64,000 nucleotides of DNA, taken from positions 19,344,001 to 19,408,000 of the forward strand of contig NC_068569.1 in assembly GCF_025698545.1 (NCBI RefSeq), read 5' to 3'. Positions 1 through 12,374 of the stretch are shown one piece after another (the first letter of the stretch is position 1; every line of letters begins with the position of its first letter). Position numbers and translations under genes: made by a program. The notes beneath the pieces were generated by a model. That model made no database searches, was not told the origin of the DNA, and worked only from the letters and a program-made list of their open reading frames with translations. The DNA comes from Gossypium raimondii (taxonomy: Eukaryota; Streptophyta; Magnoliopsida; Malvales; Malvaceae).

Positions 1-3000
1 CGGTTCGGAAGTTCCTTGCTAAGCCAATTTAAAAACAAAATAACCTCAAAGATAGAGGAAACAAATTAATTTAGATCCTAATGCAGGAATGCTGATGAGA
101 TGATACCTCACTGTGGTAACTCAGTGGCGTTTGCGTAAGATTAGGAGCTGATGACCCAACAGTTTCCTATTCATTGTTGAATTTGGTTAGGAAATTATAT
201 AATTATTTCCAGGGAATCTTGTTAGTGAGAAAGGTATTTTACATGCAGAAGAGATGAGTTCAGGAGTAAGTTAGACATGGGAGTCCCAGAGCTAGGATAT
301 GTAGCTGTTGGTTTTGTAGTTTGATTCAGAAACCCTCGTTGTTGCACAGCTACAGGCCTGTAAACGAAGTTTAAAATCTAAATCAAATAACAAGAGTAGA
401 ATTTAAGCGTATTCAATGTGTTAATGATAAACTTAGTCCTCAATAAAGAAATATAAAAGGGTGATTGATAACAAGAAAAGGGAATCAAAATTCACCTAGA
501 CAGCTCAGAATTATGATGGTCTTGATTTGGTAAATTAGGCATAATTGACAATAGATTACTTGCTTGCGGATCTTGAGCTGGTAATAGAAGGGAAGTGAAA
601 GCCAAATAGATAGACTATGATTAAAAACTACTTAAAACAATATGCATTGGGTCATAAATTTAACTTGAAAAGATAGAACACACCAATCCCAAATTTCTTT
701 TCGTCTAGGCTTAGTTCTACAAGTATCTAAGGGTCATGTTGAATTGGGTTCAAACTGAAATTTCAATTTTGGTTACCTAAGTTCAAGGTGATTCCAAAAT
801 GTAAAAATCATAACTGAGTCGTGTCTAATTGAGTCGATCAGATAGTCCAAGCTTTGAACAAATTTACTTGTTTTCTTGACAATGAAATCTAGAAGAAAGA
901 TAAGTTGTACGTACCTCAAAGGAATGAAAATTTCATGGAACACGATGCTACCAGTTTGTAAATTATATAGTCCAAGTGCCCATGGGAGTTGATTATTTTG
1001 ATAGGAGAATTGTTGAGCCCTAAAAAATCAAAGGAACAAACAGTTGATTCTCATAAAGTTCCCTTTAGAAGATATACCAAAGTAGATAAGAGTAGAGATC
1101 GAATACATAAGCTCCATAGGCAGTGAATGCTTAGTCAGGTCGGAATTCTGGAGCAGTGAGCCAGATGCATTAGGCATACCGGCCAATTGATTAAGCAACT
1201 GCATCGGGTTACTCAACTGCTGGGGCCTATATTAGAAATACGAAAAAATCAATCACAATATGGTTCTAAATTTCTTATGTTGATGTGATATATAAATTAT
1301 CTACAAAATACCTTGGAGGTGTAGAAGCTCTCGGCAGCATTAAGTTGTAACACAGAGGATCGGAAATGTTAGTTGCTTTGAATTGATCAACTAGTGACCT
1401 GAAATCCAAAGAAACAACGTACACAGTTAGGTATATATCTCAGTACTATTGTTTCGATTCCAAACAAGAAGATTGAGGTCAGAAGATATCAATTCAATAC
1501 CCTGGTGCCAAAGACCTATAAAGATCAGTCTCTTTATTACAAAACCAAGTAGGGGCTGGAGTCTGGTTGGTTTTGGTAGATTCTCCATTCAGAAATCTGA
1601 TCCCAGTCTGCTTATCATTTATTTCAAACTCAGTCGAGAAAATGCGACCCATACTAATCTTGAGTTAAAGTAAACAATATTTATACTCACTGGGCTTTGA
1701 GGGCACAAATTTGGGTAGTGAACTGCTCGCTGATTGCGATTGGAACGAGGGTTTCCCTTTTTCTTTTCAACCCCATCAGCAAACAATATTTTCTTGCCTT
1801 TATCGAGGGGTTCTACCCGTTGAGGCCTATTACAATGTTAGAAACACGTCATGTTCAATTGGTAGAGGAAAATATCATGCATCTTTACTTTTAAAAGGTC
1901 AACAAAGGAGTCAACATACCGTTGAAGCTCAGCACGGAGGCTTCTTCCAGTTTGAGTATTGAGCTTGTTTGCTGGACCTGAATTGCCCGAATGCTTTGAG
2001 TGAGATGATTGAGTTGCAGAGCTTCCATTTTGTGGGATATTTGCCGCCTGCTTGAGATAAGAGAAAGTCATTGTCTGTTATTATTCATCATGTTTTAGAA
2101 GCTGGAACTGACTGATTGGAATGGGTTGGGAGAGGTACCAATGCCAGAGAGAATGACTGTGTTGGCTCCATTATAAGAGGAGTAAACGAAGTTGATTGTT
2201 GTGCAGCTGTGGCATCACCACCTGAAGAACCACTGCCTTCAATTCCTGGAGATGTTGGCTGCATCGGCTTCTCGTTCGACCTCCCATGCTGAAGCAAAGG
2301 TTCATCAGTAGTGCCTGCAGGTGATGACACCAACTTCGCTTTCTGCTATCGGCAAATACAACAATGTTTATATCAGTCAATGGCAAGGAATAAATAATCT
2401 GAATCACGGTCCATCCTCTTGTTCTTGTAATATTCACATTAGTTTTGGAGAACTAACAGGCAAAGGATTTGAGTCGACATTGAAGTTGGCATTCATTTGA
2501 TCCAGCTGAGGCTGATCATCTCCTGCTGATGCCAATCCAAGTTCCAGTTTCGCATCCTCCTGCTTAAATTGCACTCAAAATTTTCCATGAGATTATACTT
2601 ATTTCAAGTAAATGAACTAGGCATTGATGTTATAAAATTACTCTATGTAGGGATTTAAACAGCGACCACATCACAAGGTTACTATCATTATTTTGCAATA
2701 CAAGTTGATGAGTCCAAGACATGGTCAGTGACAAATTAAATAGAAAAATGGAGATGTACCGATGCTTTCTGCATCCGTGATGCTTCTAGTTCTTTTGCTG
2801 TATACTCAGCAAGTAATGACCCTGATAGAGACAGGTTTGGACCATTATTAGCCGAGGGAAATTCAGGGACTTCATCGTCATGATCAAAGGCAGGGAGATT
2901 GAACTTGGAAATTGGCTGCTTATTTTTTTGCATATCCTCATCCCCATTAGAAGCAAATAAGTGGAACTTCAAATTAGCTGCTTTTGAGCTACACCCTTTC

Positions 3001-3005
3001 TCCAT
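1..3005 (-). CDS. Multi-exon gene of unrecognised product, 3' end outside window
   Basis: I do not recognise this protein. The proposed start is the ATG at 3005-3003. Coding exons on the minus strand are 2760-3005, 2458-2559, 2139-2342, 1920-2074, 1691-1826, 1501-1658, 1312-1398, 1107-1226, 915-1019, 684-709 (26-nt exon, tentative), 496-577, 243-357, 107-166 and 18 to beyond 1. Each has GT..AG borders, and phases agree across every junction, giving about 538 codons without a stop. The product is polar and rich in Ser, Gln, Asn and Pro, with an acidic motif DHDDEVPEF near residue 45 and a Lys/Arg patch in the 1691-1826 exon. No catalytic domain or membrane segment is visible. This composition suggests a largely disordered nuclear protein (inference). 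The intron 2075-2138 is only 64 nt, so the 2139 donor may be wrong. No disabling change is seen. Confidence 0.72.
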
Positions 3006-4086
3006 ATCTTGTTCTGCTTTAAAAACATATAAATAAAGCAAAATAGGGAAATTAAATCAGTCGGATGTTGAAGTTATATAAAGAAAAAGAAAAAAAATTA
3101 TGATATGTAGCTCCAAAGAATAAAAAATAAAACAATACTTTTACCATTTTATTTGGATAATTTTCAAGTAAGATATCTTTTTGTATTATTACTTTTTGGT
3201 GGACCCATGGTAATGGTATGTTCTTACATTTGCCGTCTGAGCAAATACGGGAATAAGTTGACCAAGTGAAGCCAGGAAGGATTCAATTCAAGTCCAGATA
3301 TGCTTTCCTTAAACATTCACTATCAAACAACACCATATTTAATGATATTTATTATATCATATTTTCATGATAAAAATAAACATTATACCAAAAGACTTAT
3401 AAATATATATTGGCCCTTCAGTTCAATTTTACTAAAATGAATCCTTTAATATATGTCCGACTACTTACAGTATACAATCTATTTAGTATAATCATAACGG
3501 ACAAAACATACACAAAATAGGAGCGAAACTCATAGATTATAATTGCCAATAATACCAACACCTCATTGACTTTATTTATTTATTTATTTTAAACTCATTG
3601 TTTAAGTTTTTCTCAAATAATAATAAAATTATTCTAAATCTTATTTTATGTATACATTACACACTTCTAAATCCATTCATTTTAAGCACAATAATTTTAA
3701 ATTTTATACAAATTAAGGTGATGTCTTCCTTGCATTCTCAATAAAATGGATATAGATTTAAGTTTATAAATGATGTCACAAAAAAGTTTTCTGAACTTTT
3801 AATTTTACCTCCAATAGATCCATAGCATCAATTTCAAACACAAAATAATAGGTCGATAGTATCAACGTCAAACACAAAATAATTTATTTCTATAAACGTA
3901 AATATAAATAGAGATATACGTCGTCCAGTTCATTTATATCTTTTGTTTTCTTTCGAAAAAGAGACGGAATAATAATTAAAAGGGAGTGATTAATTAGAGA
4001 TAGATATTGAAAACATCAAAAGCACCGTTAAATGATTGAAATCAATCTACTATGGTGATAAATGAAAGGTAGAAAGAGGCCTTTAC

Positions 4087-4190
4087 CTGATGGAAGATGG
4101 TATGTTTTGGTGATAAAGGAGACCACAAGAGAGGCAAGCAATGGGGCTAAAGGAGGAGGAAGCTTAAGCACAAAAGATGGGAATGTGATG
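4087..4190 (-). other. Noncoding first exon (5' UTR) of the left-edge gene
   Basis: About 30 bp downstream of a TATA box the minus strand is pyrimidine-rich and ends in CATCAG followed by GTAAAG, a good donor at 4086-4085. Joined to the acceptor at 3015-3014, it gives a 1.07-kb 5' UTR intron (3014-4086) and places the ATG nine bases into the next exon. The 5' end is estimated from the TATA box. The intron is AT-rich and I see no other feature in it. Confidence 0.5.
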
Positions 4191-4214
4191 TGAAAATTGA
4201 AAACTTTGAATGCT

Positions 4215-4222
4215 TATTTATA
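4215..4222 (-). promoter_or_regulatory. TATA box of the left-edge gene
   Basis: The minus strand reads CCCCTATAAATAAGC, a canonical plant TATA box about 30 bp before the inferred transcript start and upstream of the noncoding exon. Confidence 0.55.
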
Positions 4223-5582
4223 GGGGAAAATGGTATGCTTCTTTTTGGTTTAAGTGTGGTTTTAATTTTTAAACGTGTGTTAGGATAATTTTAATTTGAT
4301 GTATAATTTGGGATTTAATCTAGTAGTACTATATATCTTTTAATTAATTAATTAAAATTTTTAGTAATAACGATTATAATTTCTGTTTTGAAGACATTAG
4401 CTCAAAAAGACATTTAAATAAATAATATCTTTTATTTTAAGAATTGTTATATATATATATAGTATATATGAGGTTTAAAATTAAACAAATTTAAAAATAA
4501 AATGTTATATATATTTCATAAGAGTGATTATAGAAAATATATAATAATGTCAACAATTAGACATAAATTTTAAAATCTGAAAATAAAAAGATTAAATTTT
4601 TATAATAAAATATAAGGAATAAATTTCACAATTTAAAACATATTTTACCCAAGTATATATTAAATCAGTGTGAAAGTAAATATAGTTATATATAAGGTGA
4701 TGATGATTTGTGATTTTGGACATTTACCTATATTTGCTTGTAAATATGAATCATTATGGTTAGCATTTAATATAATTAATGTACAAATCCATTATAAGAT
4801 ATTGTTAACTTATTTAAAACCCTTAACACCTCATTAAGAAGATTTTAGAAATAAATGACTTACTGTTCCATTTAAATCTTTATTGCTTTGTGAGATGATA
4901 CCAAAACTTGCCATAAACTGTAAAAAGAATTGACAGCTCCATACGTAGCTGTATTTATTTCCTACTGTATTCTTAAAACTATAGTTTGAAAACCATTGGC
5001 ATTAAGAATTAAGACAAAACCATTCCTTTTTTTTTTATATATAATAATTTATTATTAAGTGGGATAAATTTAGTACATATTAGAATTTTAATATTTATTA
5101 AAAGTAAATGTTTATACCCAAATGTAGATTGGTGGGCCTAACGCTTGGGCCTAAAGAAAGGGCTATTTCGGTTTCTCCACATCAAAGTTGGTGGCATTTT
5201 AAAACACTACTACATAATCTGGATGAATTTATACAAATTCTCAGAAATATATATATATATATTTTGTTTTAAAATTCATTTAATAATAAATTTTTATTTT
5301 AATATTATTGAATACATGTTCAATTTTTAATACTTTTACAATTAATCTATATTAAAAGAGACATATAATTTAGTGAAAAAAGAGTGACTCAATCCTTATA
5401 CTTTTTAATAATGTCCTTCACCATATTAGCTTCATTAGACGATGCATCCCAAAATATAATAATGTAGGTGACAAAAAATAAATGAGTCACCTTTGGTCCT
5501 CCTTTATCAACTTTAACACCTTTAACAACACCATCTCGTCTACCAAGCTTTAAAAGTTCAAAAAGCCTTCAATAAAAATAAG
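4223..5582. other. AT-rich intergenic DNA
   Basis: Very AT-rich, with short TA runs near 4447-4470 and 5249-5262. The only open frame near 60 codons has low-complexity composition and no family features. No gene, RNA gene or element boundary is apparent. Confidence 0.5.
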
Positions 5583-5587
5583 GAACA

Positions 5588-7840
5588 TGTAATAGGCCAA
5601 TTTAGTCCGGGTTCACAAAAAATAATAAACTCAAAATAATAAAATAAAGTCCAAGTCCAGTCCAAAATTGTATCATTCGGCCCAATCGGAATAACCCATT
5701 ACTTGAAAAAGGATATGCAATCTTAGATATGATAAGATTTTGTAATCTTAGAGATTTAATTTGTAGATACCCTTTAAATCTTAGCCGTTGATGTAATTGA
5801 TCTATACCGTTGGATTTGGAGAGGCTCAACTATAAATAGAGGCCTCCCCCTTCATTGTAAAACACTGGAGTTTGGAGCAATAATAATTCTTAAGAGCATT
5901 CACTCAAATTTCTCCTTCTCTTGCGTTCTTATTTTCTGTGGCTTGTTCTTATTTTGTTTTTCGTTTATCTTCGTTTCTTTTTAAGTTGCTTTCATTTGAG
6001 TTGGATTTTGGTGGAGGAATTTCGTTGAATCTTCATATTGTGGGAGTAAGGCTGACTTAAGCGTTTTTTTAACCTTTTTTATTTATCCATTTAATTGTTT
6101 AATCATTAATTATTCTTTTACTTTTATTCGTTTATTTATCCATCAATTTTCTTATTTACACATTGTTCATTCATTTAACCATTCTTATCATTCTTTTATT
6201 TTTTCCATTAATTATATACTTTATTTGTTTTTAATATTATGTCACACATGTTATTTATATTTTAAAACTCGTGTTATAAATCATCCATTTTAAATTGTTT
6301 GATTATTTGCTTTAAATTTTTTCCATATATTATCAATTGCAATTTATTTTTATACTATCTATTTTTTCCATATTTTGGCCCTCGGTTTGGTTTTATTCTC
6401 ATTTTTCCTTTTAATTACTTTTGAATTCAATTTCCTCACTAGTTTGATTTAATTTGCTTGTGTTTTATTTATTTTAGTATTGATTATTATGTTTTTTTCA
6501 AAATTTTCAATCTGATATTATTTGAATGTTTATACTTATTATTATTAAATTAATCATTAAAATTATCTAAGTATATTGTATATTATTATTTTAGATTTAT
6601 CATGTTTTATTATTTGTAATTTATCAATATTATTATTTTAAATTTATTGTTAACATTATTTTAAATTTATCATGTATATCTATTTCAAATTTATCATTAA
6701 TATTTTTAAATTTATTATATACTATTATTTTGGATTTATCACGTATGATTATTCTAGAATTATCATCAAAATTTTTAAATTTTATATGTATTATTATTTC
6801 AAATTTATTATATATTATTTATTGTAAATTATCCAATTCATTTCAAATTGTAGATATTATTTGTATTAATTTGTACATTCATATATATTATTTGTTTTAA
6901 CTCATATATATTGTTTATTTTAAAATTTTGAACGTATAATTTATTGATTATAATTTCTCCTTTTGCCATTGATTTCTTTAGTATATCTTTTAAAATTGAT
7001 TATTAATTCATTTAATTTTAAAATATTAATATTGGTATTTATATAATGTATGATTGAAATTATTGTTGCCATGCATGTTTATATTTGTTTATTAATTATT
7101 TGCTATTCATTAGTGTATGATTCATTTACAAATTATCCTTTTGCGTCATATATTATCATTTAATCACATTACATTTTATTCAAAAGTTTATAAAACAAGA
7201 CTCGATATTTAAGACTTTCGAGAAGATTATGCCTTAACTTACTGGGCTTCAATTTTCTCGTTAAATTCAAAATAGCCGAGTATCCCTTTTTCAATAAAAT
7301 CATACAAATTTCAAATAAAAGCTTATTCTCGAGAATTCAAAATGTTATATCCTAACTCACTGGATACGACGTTTTGTTATCTCAAAATCAGAATTTTAAT
7401 AAAAACAACTTTGTATGTTGTCATCGGAACTTCAAAGAATCGTACCCTAACTTACGGGGTTTCGATTTCTTCATTAAAGTAAGATGGCCAAAATTTATTT
7501 AGCTTTCAAAATAATAAATTTCAATAAGGATTTTAAAAGGGGAATTGTTTTGATCTCCTCAAATTTTCAATATTCGACATTAAGACATTAATTAATTAAC
7601 TAGGTACCAATTTTAGGCGTTACGAGGGTGCTAATCCTTTCTCGTACGTAACCGACTCCCGAACCCATTTTTCTGAATTTCGTGGACCAAAATCGTTATT
7701 TTTTATAAAATCAAATTTTTTATTAAAAACAACTACTTTTTCAGATGACCCAATCACACCTCATAAAAATAGATTGGTGGCGACTCCATTTTCGTTTTTA
7801 AATAAAATTCGACCCTGTTTAAATAAAAATGGTTTCGACA
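5588..7840 (+). mobile_element. Solo LTR, Tat/Ogre-type Gypsy
   Basis: A 2,253-bp sequence begins TGTAATAGGCC, as do the LTRs of the full element at 10292, and ends GGTTTCGACA, as do the other Tat/Ogre-type LTRs here. Flanking pentamers GAACA (5583-5587) and AAACA (7841-7845) match at four of five bases, as expected of a decayed target-site duplication. No internal region follows. Shared landmarks include CTAACTTAC(T/G)GGG blocks near 7236 and 7447, the CACGAGGGTGCTAA-like stretch near 7622 and GGTGGCGACTCC near 7776. It probably arose by LTR-LTR recombination. Confidence 0.82.
5831..5838 (+). promoter_or_regulatory. TATA box inside the solo LTR
   Basis: CTATAAATAGAGGCC is a strong plant TATA box 243 bp into the LTR, where a retrotransposon promoter is expected. 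It faces rightward toward AT-rich and transposon DNA, with no host gene close by. Confidence 0.55.
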
Positions 7841-8027
7841 AAACAAATAAGGGCTTCGTGGATCTTTTCGCCGTGTTAATGTTTCATTCCAAAATTAGTT
7901 CTTGCTTAGTAGTCAAATGTCTAGGACAAAAACTTTCACCATCGATCAAACGTCCTAATAAGAAACAAAATAACCGAAGCATTTCATTTTGGAATTTGAC
8001 ATAAACCTGAAATTTTTATGCAAGGAC

Positions 8028-8347
8028 TATTGAATATCAACACCAACTTATTAGAAAATAAGTGTAAGTGTTTTGTTAGAAGGGAATGAATCCCACATTG
8101 CCTAGGAAAAAAAGGCAAAGGAATTATGAGTCTATATAAAACCCATATCCCATATTGCTTAGAAAAATAAGGATAGTAGGACCTTGGGTCTATATAAAGA
8201 CCCATGTTATAAGTATTATTTGCACCAAACTAAATATCAAATCTTCTATTTAATTTTGTAAATTCCTCCTTCAATTTCTTATTTTGGAGTGTTAGGAGGT
8301 GTAGTCAAATTTTAGTTTTGTGGTCTTGTGGGCGTGAGTGTTTTATA
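8028..8347 (+). repeat. 5' LTR of the deleted Copia-like element
   Basis: Starts TATTGAATATCAACACC and stops just before the primer-binding site at 8350. It contains TATATAAA motifs near 8133 and 8192. It aligns almost throughout with the right LTR, with scattered substitutions. Confidence 0.7.
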
Positions 8348-8789
8348 ATTGATATCAGAGCTAGGTAGTGTGGAAAAAATTTGGTTCGAAAATGATTTTC
8401 TTGCATAGCAAAAAATAAAATTTTTAAAACTGATATGATTTTTGATATTTATAGTAATAAACTTTAGACTAATATCGTACATGCGTTTTTAGATAGATGA
8501 GTTCTTGTTGTTTCTGACTTTCAACCGAACGATCTTATCCGCTATTCTCTTACCATGAATTGTTTTGATTGTGGACTCGATCAAATAGAATCAAATACAG
8601 AAACTATAAATAGTTTTCTTTTTGGGTGAAAACGAAAATTCTCTTCAAAATAGAAACCAACAGAATTGTTATTCCGGAAAAATAGCCCCACCGGTCTTAT
8701 CTATTTATAAGGAGATAAAGTAGAACCATTTTTGAATTATAGAAGTTTATTTCAACTCAAAAAAACAATCATGCTATGAGCAAGGCTTG

Positions 8790-8945
8790 AGTTACAACGT
8801 TGATGTGCAGATGAGGCTGATGAAAGAAAGTCATGCCAAAGGAGGGGCAAGACCATGACAACTACGAGAAAGGGCGAACGGAAACCATTGAGTTGTTTCT
8901 TGTGTGATGGACCACACCATGTTAGGGAGTGCCCACGGTGAGCAA
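8790..8945 (+). pseudogene. gag zinc-knuckle remnant of the Copia-like element
   Basis: One plus-strand frame carries a CFLC-like stretch with the spacing C-x2-C-x4-H-x4-C, a gag nucleocapsid knuckle with one altered position. A stop lies shortly upstream and the frame closes just after, so only a fragment of gag survives. Confidence 0.45.
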
Positions 8946-9149
8946 GGTTATCAGTCATAGTAAAATCCTATAAGGAATCAAAAGCCAAAGGTGAGCACCA
9001 TGAAAAGCCACGAAGGTTGGTGCTAGTTGATTGTGCCAATGCAAATAGAAATGAAGTACTACAAGTCAAGCCACAAGGGCATCGACAAGGATGGGACTGA
9101 AGGACAACGTTCTATTGAGCAAAGTGATGAAGGTGGTCATGAGAACCAA

Positions 9150-9275
9150 CATGTGGATTTATAACAAGTTAAGACAGAAGACCAAGTTGCAAACATATTC
9201 ATAAAAGGTTTTTGTGGCAATAAGTTCGAAAGCTTTTGTTGTTAGTTTGGCATAGTGAAAGTTGGTGTTGAGGGG
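9150..9275 (+). pseudogene. Remnant of the Copia RNase H C-terminus
   Basis: Shortly before the polypurine tract a plus-strand frame reads KTEDQVANIFIKGF, the family pattern found at the end of Copia polyproteins. RT, integrase and most of RNase H are missing, so the internal deletion joined gag sequence to this tail. Confidence 0.5.
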
Positions 9276-9278
9276 GAG

Positions 9279-9580
9279 TGTTGAATATCAACACCAACTT
9301 ATTGGAAAATATGTGTAAGTATTTTATTAGTAGGGAATGAATCTCACATTGCCTAAGAACAAAAGACAAAGGGATTATGAGTATATATAAAATCCATATC
9401 CCACATTGTTTAGAAAAACAAGGATAGTAGAATTTCGAGTCTATATAAAGACTTATGTTATAAATATTATTTGCACCAAAACAAATGTTAAATGTTATAT
9501 TTGGTTTTTCAAATTCTTTATTTTATAGTGTTAGTAGGTGTAACTAAATTTTAGTTTAGCAAGTCTATGGCACTCATATA
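9279..9580 (+). repeat. 3' LTR of the deleted Copia-like element
   Basis: Begins TGTTGAATATCAACACC directly after a polypurine tract and matches the left LTR. The exact right end is uncertain because similarity fades where the DUF4283-like scrap begins. Confidence 0.6.
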
Positions 9581-9790
9581 CTTCAAAAAACCGAAATTTC
9601 CAAATTGTTTTGCCATGGCCGTCGACATCAGTCTATGAGGAAAGCCATGAATTTGAACCAAAAAAATTCGCATAAAATAACGATATTCGCTTAGATTTAT
9701 TTGCCATGGTTCTTCCTCGCCGCCTTCAATCGTCAGTCCTGCAAGATTAATATTCATTACTGTATCAATCAACAGCCAGAAAAAAAACAA
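9551..9790 (-). pseudogene. LINE-associated DUF4283 fragment
   Basis: The 79-codon minus-strand frame contains GGEEEPWQI followed by VQIHGFPHRLMSTAMAKQFG. This matches the plant DUF4283 domain, which precedes a CCHC knuckle in the first protein of many LINEs and in domesticated relatives. The segment that normally separates these two parts is missing, and no endonuclease or RT follows. It is a short dead remnant abutting the Copia-like LTR. Confidence 0.5.
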
Positions 9791-10286
9791 AAGAGGGAAA
9801 TGAGAAAAAATAAAAATCCGAAAAGAGCAAAAAAAAGAAAAAGAAAATTTGCTACAAGAATATCAAACTATTTTAAAGGTACATTAAAATTTATTAATTG
9901 TGAAGTTAATACCAAATAATAATCCTTTTTAATTAAACTTAAAAGTATTATGCTAAATTATTTGTATAATAAAATAATGTCAAAATGATGATGAAAATAC
10001 AAAGTCACCGTTGAAGCCTAGCCAAAATATACATACATGGGTGATCTACTTATTGCCCAACCCTTAGGGTTTAAAAAATCAATCTTCCTTGCAATGATAT
10101 GAAATTAAATTAAAGATAATTATTTGATATGCAGGCAGTTGAGACTCCACAATTGTAGGATTAACAAGTTTATAAGTATCATTAATCGATATTTAAAAGA
10201 GTAAATTACACAGTTGATCACCTAATTTTCATAATTGTTATTTCGAGCATCGAAAGTAAAAAGTTTACAATATGGTCATTGTCATT
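9791..10286. other. AT-rich spacer before the Gypsy element
   Basis: An A-rich run near 9780-9850 may be the tail side of the LINE scrap. Otherwise I see only AT-rich DNA with no gene. The last bases before 10292 form the target duplication ACATA. Confidence 0.45.
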
Positions 10287-10291
10287 ACATA

Positions 10292-12354
10292 TGTAATAGG
10301 CCAATTTCGGCTTGGCTAAAAAACCAAAAACGAGGCCCAATAAGGCCCAAACTAATAACACTGTACAGCCCAAAAAAAAAAAGGCAAACTCCAACAGCAA
10401 GCAGCAGACCAGCGCTGTACACTCCCACGTCGCAATAACTGCCGTTTCCCCTAGCGCCGTGCACGTTCATCCTGCAAATAAGCCACGAACCACGAATAGC
10501 ACAAGGAACAGAAGGATAACAAATATATTAAAAGAAAACAACTGATTGTAAAAGGGGGGGAAGTGAAAACTCTTTTTTTGGGGGAGTTTTTCAGGATTGA
10601 AAGGGAGAAAATTAAAAAAAAAAACAGATCAGGGAAGGAGAGAAATTTTGTAAAGAAAAATTGAAAGAGAATCAAAAACAATTGCTTGAAGGTAATTAGT
10701 CAACTCTATTTTTCTTTTCTTTTGACTGTTTTGTTCCTTTTATTTCTTTTTTGTTTTTTTTTCCTGCTGTCTTTCCTTGTTTTTAAAACGAAAGCGAAGC
10801 AAAGAAGAGGGAGAGGGGTTCTTACCAGCGGTAGCGCTCCGTCGTGGTGCCGTCATGGTCGTTGTAGTTGATCGGAGATGGGTCTGAAATGGTGGAAGGG
10901 GGGCTGCGGCAAACTCAAAAATGACAGACAAAGGGAATGAGTTTTGGGTTTTAAAATGGGTTCAAAATGGGCCATTTGCACTATTGGTCCTTTGTTTTTT
11001 TGGGTGATTAAATCAGTTTTTTTATATTTTTAAATTAGGCAATATATTTTAATGTTGTTTTTAGTTCAATCCATGTTGCTGCGCAGTACTTGACCGGTTT
11101 GGATAATTTTCTCTTTTGATCCTCCTTCTGTTACGCGTGATTTAATTTGCCCTTTTTCTCATTTTCAATTTTCGAATTTAGCCTTTAAATTCTATTTATT
11201 TTCAATATTAATCCTTAATTTGTTATTATTTTTTAAAATACTATTAAATTGTTTATTACTATATTATTATTAGCATTTATTATTATTATATTATATTATT
11301 ATTATTATTATTATACATATATTATATGCGCATTATGTGATAATATTTATATGTATACACTTTAAACATTTTATATACTTTATTATTATTATTTATTATA
11401 TATGCGTATATACATTTTACTTTATAATATTTATATGCTTTCCATATTTTATAATCTATAGATGTTTATACATGCTTTTATATATGTATATATATTCATA
11501 TATTATTCAAAACTTTTATAAATATATTTTCCATATATTTTATATATACATATATGCCCATATTTTCATAATTATTAATACATTATGCTTACATTTTTAT
11601 TTTTATGTCAACTCATTATATTTTATAATTATGTTCTTCTTATAATTCATGTACATATATAATTTAAATTAAAGTAATGATTTCATGTTATGCATCAACA
11701 TCTTATCATACTTTTAAAGAAAAATATATTTTGATTTTGGTCAAAATACTTAAATCATCATTTTTTTAAAAAATTAAATATTTGGCAATCATGATTCTCG
11801 AGAAATATCGTGTCCTAACTTATTGGATCGTGATCATTTTTCGATAAATTTAGAAAGCTAAGTATTTATTTTACAATAAATTTGCAATTTTCAAATAAAA
11901 CCTTATTCTCGGGAATTCAAAATGTCGGGTCCTAACTTACTGGTCGTGACATTTCGTTATCTCGAAATACGAATTTCTAAAACAAAAAGAAATATTCGGT
12001 ATTTTGAAGATTTAAAATATTGTGCCCTAACTTACTGGGTGTGGTGTTTTATCTCTTTGAAATGAGAATGTTTTGTCATTTTAAATCCATTCACGGGTTA
12101 AAAATTTCTATTTTAAATCTTTTCAAATTTTCGACATCAAGACATAAAATAATCAAATTTGGTACCGATTTTTGGGCGTCACGAGGGTGCTAACCCTTCC
12201 TCGTATGTGAATCGACTCGAACCTGTTTTCTCAAATTTTGCGACTGAATTGTTTTTTTGGTGAGCCGATCACACCTTAATAAAGGATCGATGGCGACTCA
12301 ATTTTTGTTTTAAAGTCGATAACTTTTATTTTGTTTTCAAAAATGGTTTCGACA
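10292..12354 (+). repeat. 5' LTR of the Tat/Ogre element
   Basis: 2,063 bp, starts TGTAATAGGCC and ends GTTTCGACA. Matches the 3' LTR end to end once the nested insertion is removed (2,047 bp there), with mostly small indels and substitutions. The right part has three TAACTTA(C/T)TGG blocks near 11816, 11934 and 12027, a GTCACGAGGGTGCTAACCC stretch near 12178 and CGATGGCGACTC near 12288. The long frame at 11337-11645 is AT-rich noise. Confidence 0.93.
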
Positions 12355-12357
12355 ACT

Positions 12358-12374
12358 TGGCGACTCATTGGGAC
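12358..12374 (+). other. Primer-binding site
   Basis: TGGCGACTCATTGGGAC begins three bases after the 5' LTR. TGGCGACTC-type sites are what I recall for Tat/Ogre elements, primed by an Arg tRNA. The tRNA identity is from memory, not tested. Confidence 0.55.

Larger units (their letters stand above)
8028..9580 (+). mobile_element. Deleted Copia-like LTR retrotransposon
   Basis: Two direct repeats of about 310 bp (8028-8347 and 9279 to about 9580) share the start TTGAATATCAACACCAACTT and two TATATAAA motifs. The left copy is followed by TGATATCAGAGC (8350-8361), one base from the initiator-Met tRNA primer site typical of plant Copia elements. The right copy is preceded by TTGAGGGGGAG, a polypurine tract. 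Less than 1 kb of internal DNA remains, holding a gag zinc-knuckle-like piece and a tail like the end of Copia RNase H. The 5' base pair of the left LTR has mutated (TA for TG). No target duplication could be assigned, and the right end is blurred by the adjoining LINE scrap. Confidence 0.72.

Noticed and set aside
8752..8958. 68-codon minus-strand frame
   Set aside because: Shadow of the gag knuckle remnant on the plus strand.
10235..10545. Lys/Pro-rich frames at the start of the 5' LTR
   Set aside because: They span the LTR boundary and have no counterpart that stays open in the 3' LTR.
11337..11645. 102-codon plus-strand frame (repeated at 26919-27245)
   Set aside because: It lies in the AT-rich part of both LTRs, is almost all Ile/Tyr/Phe and is explained by low-complexity sequence.
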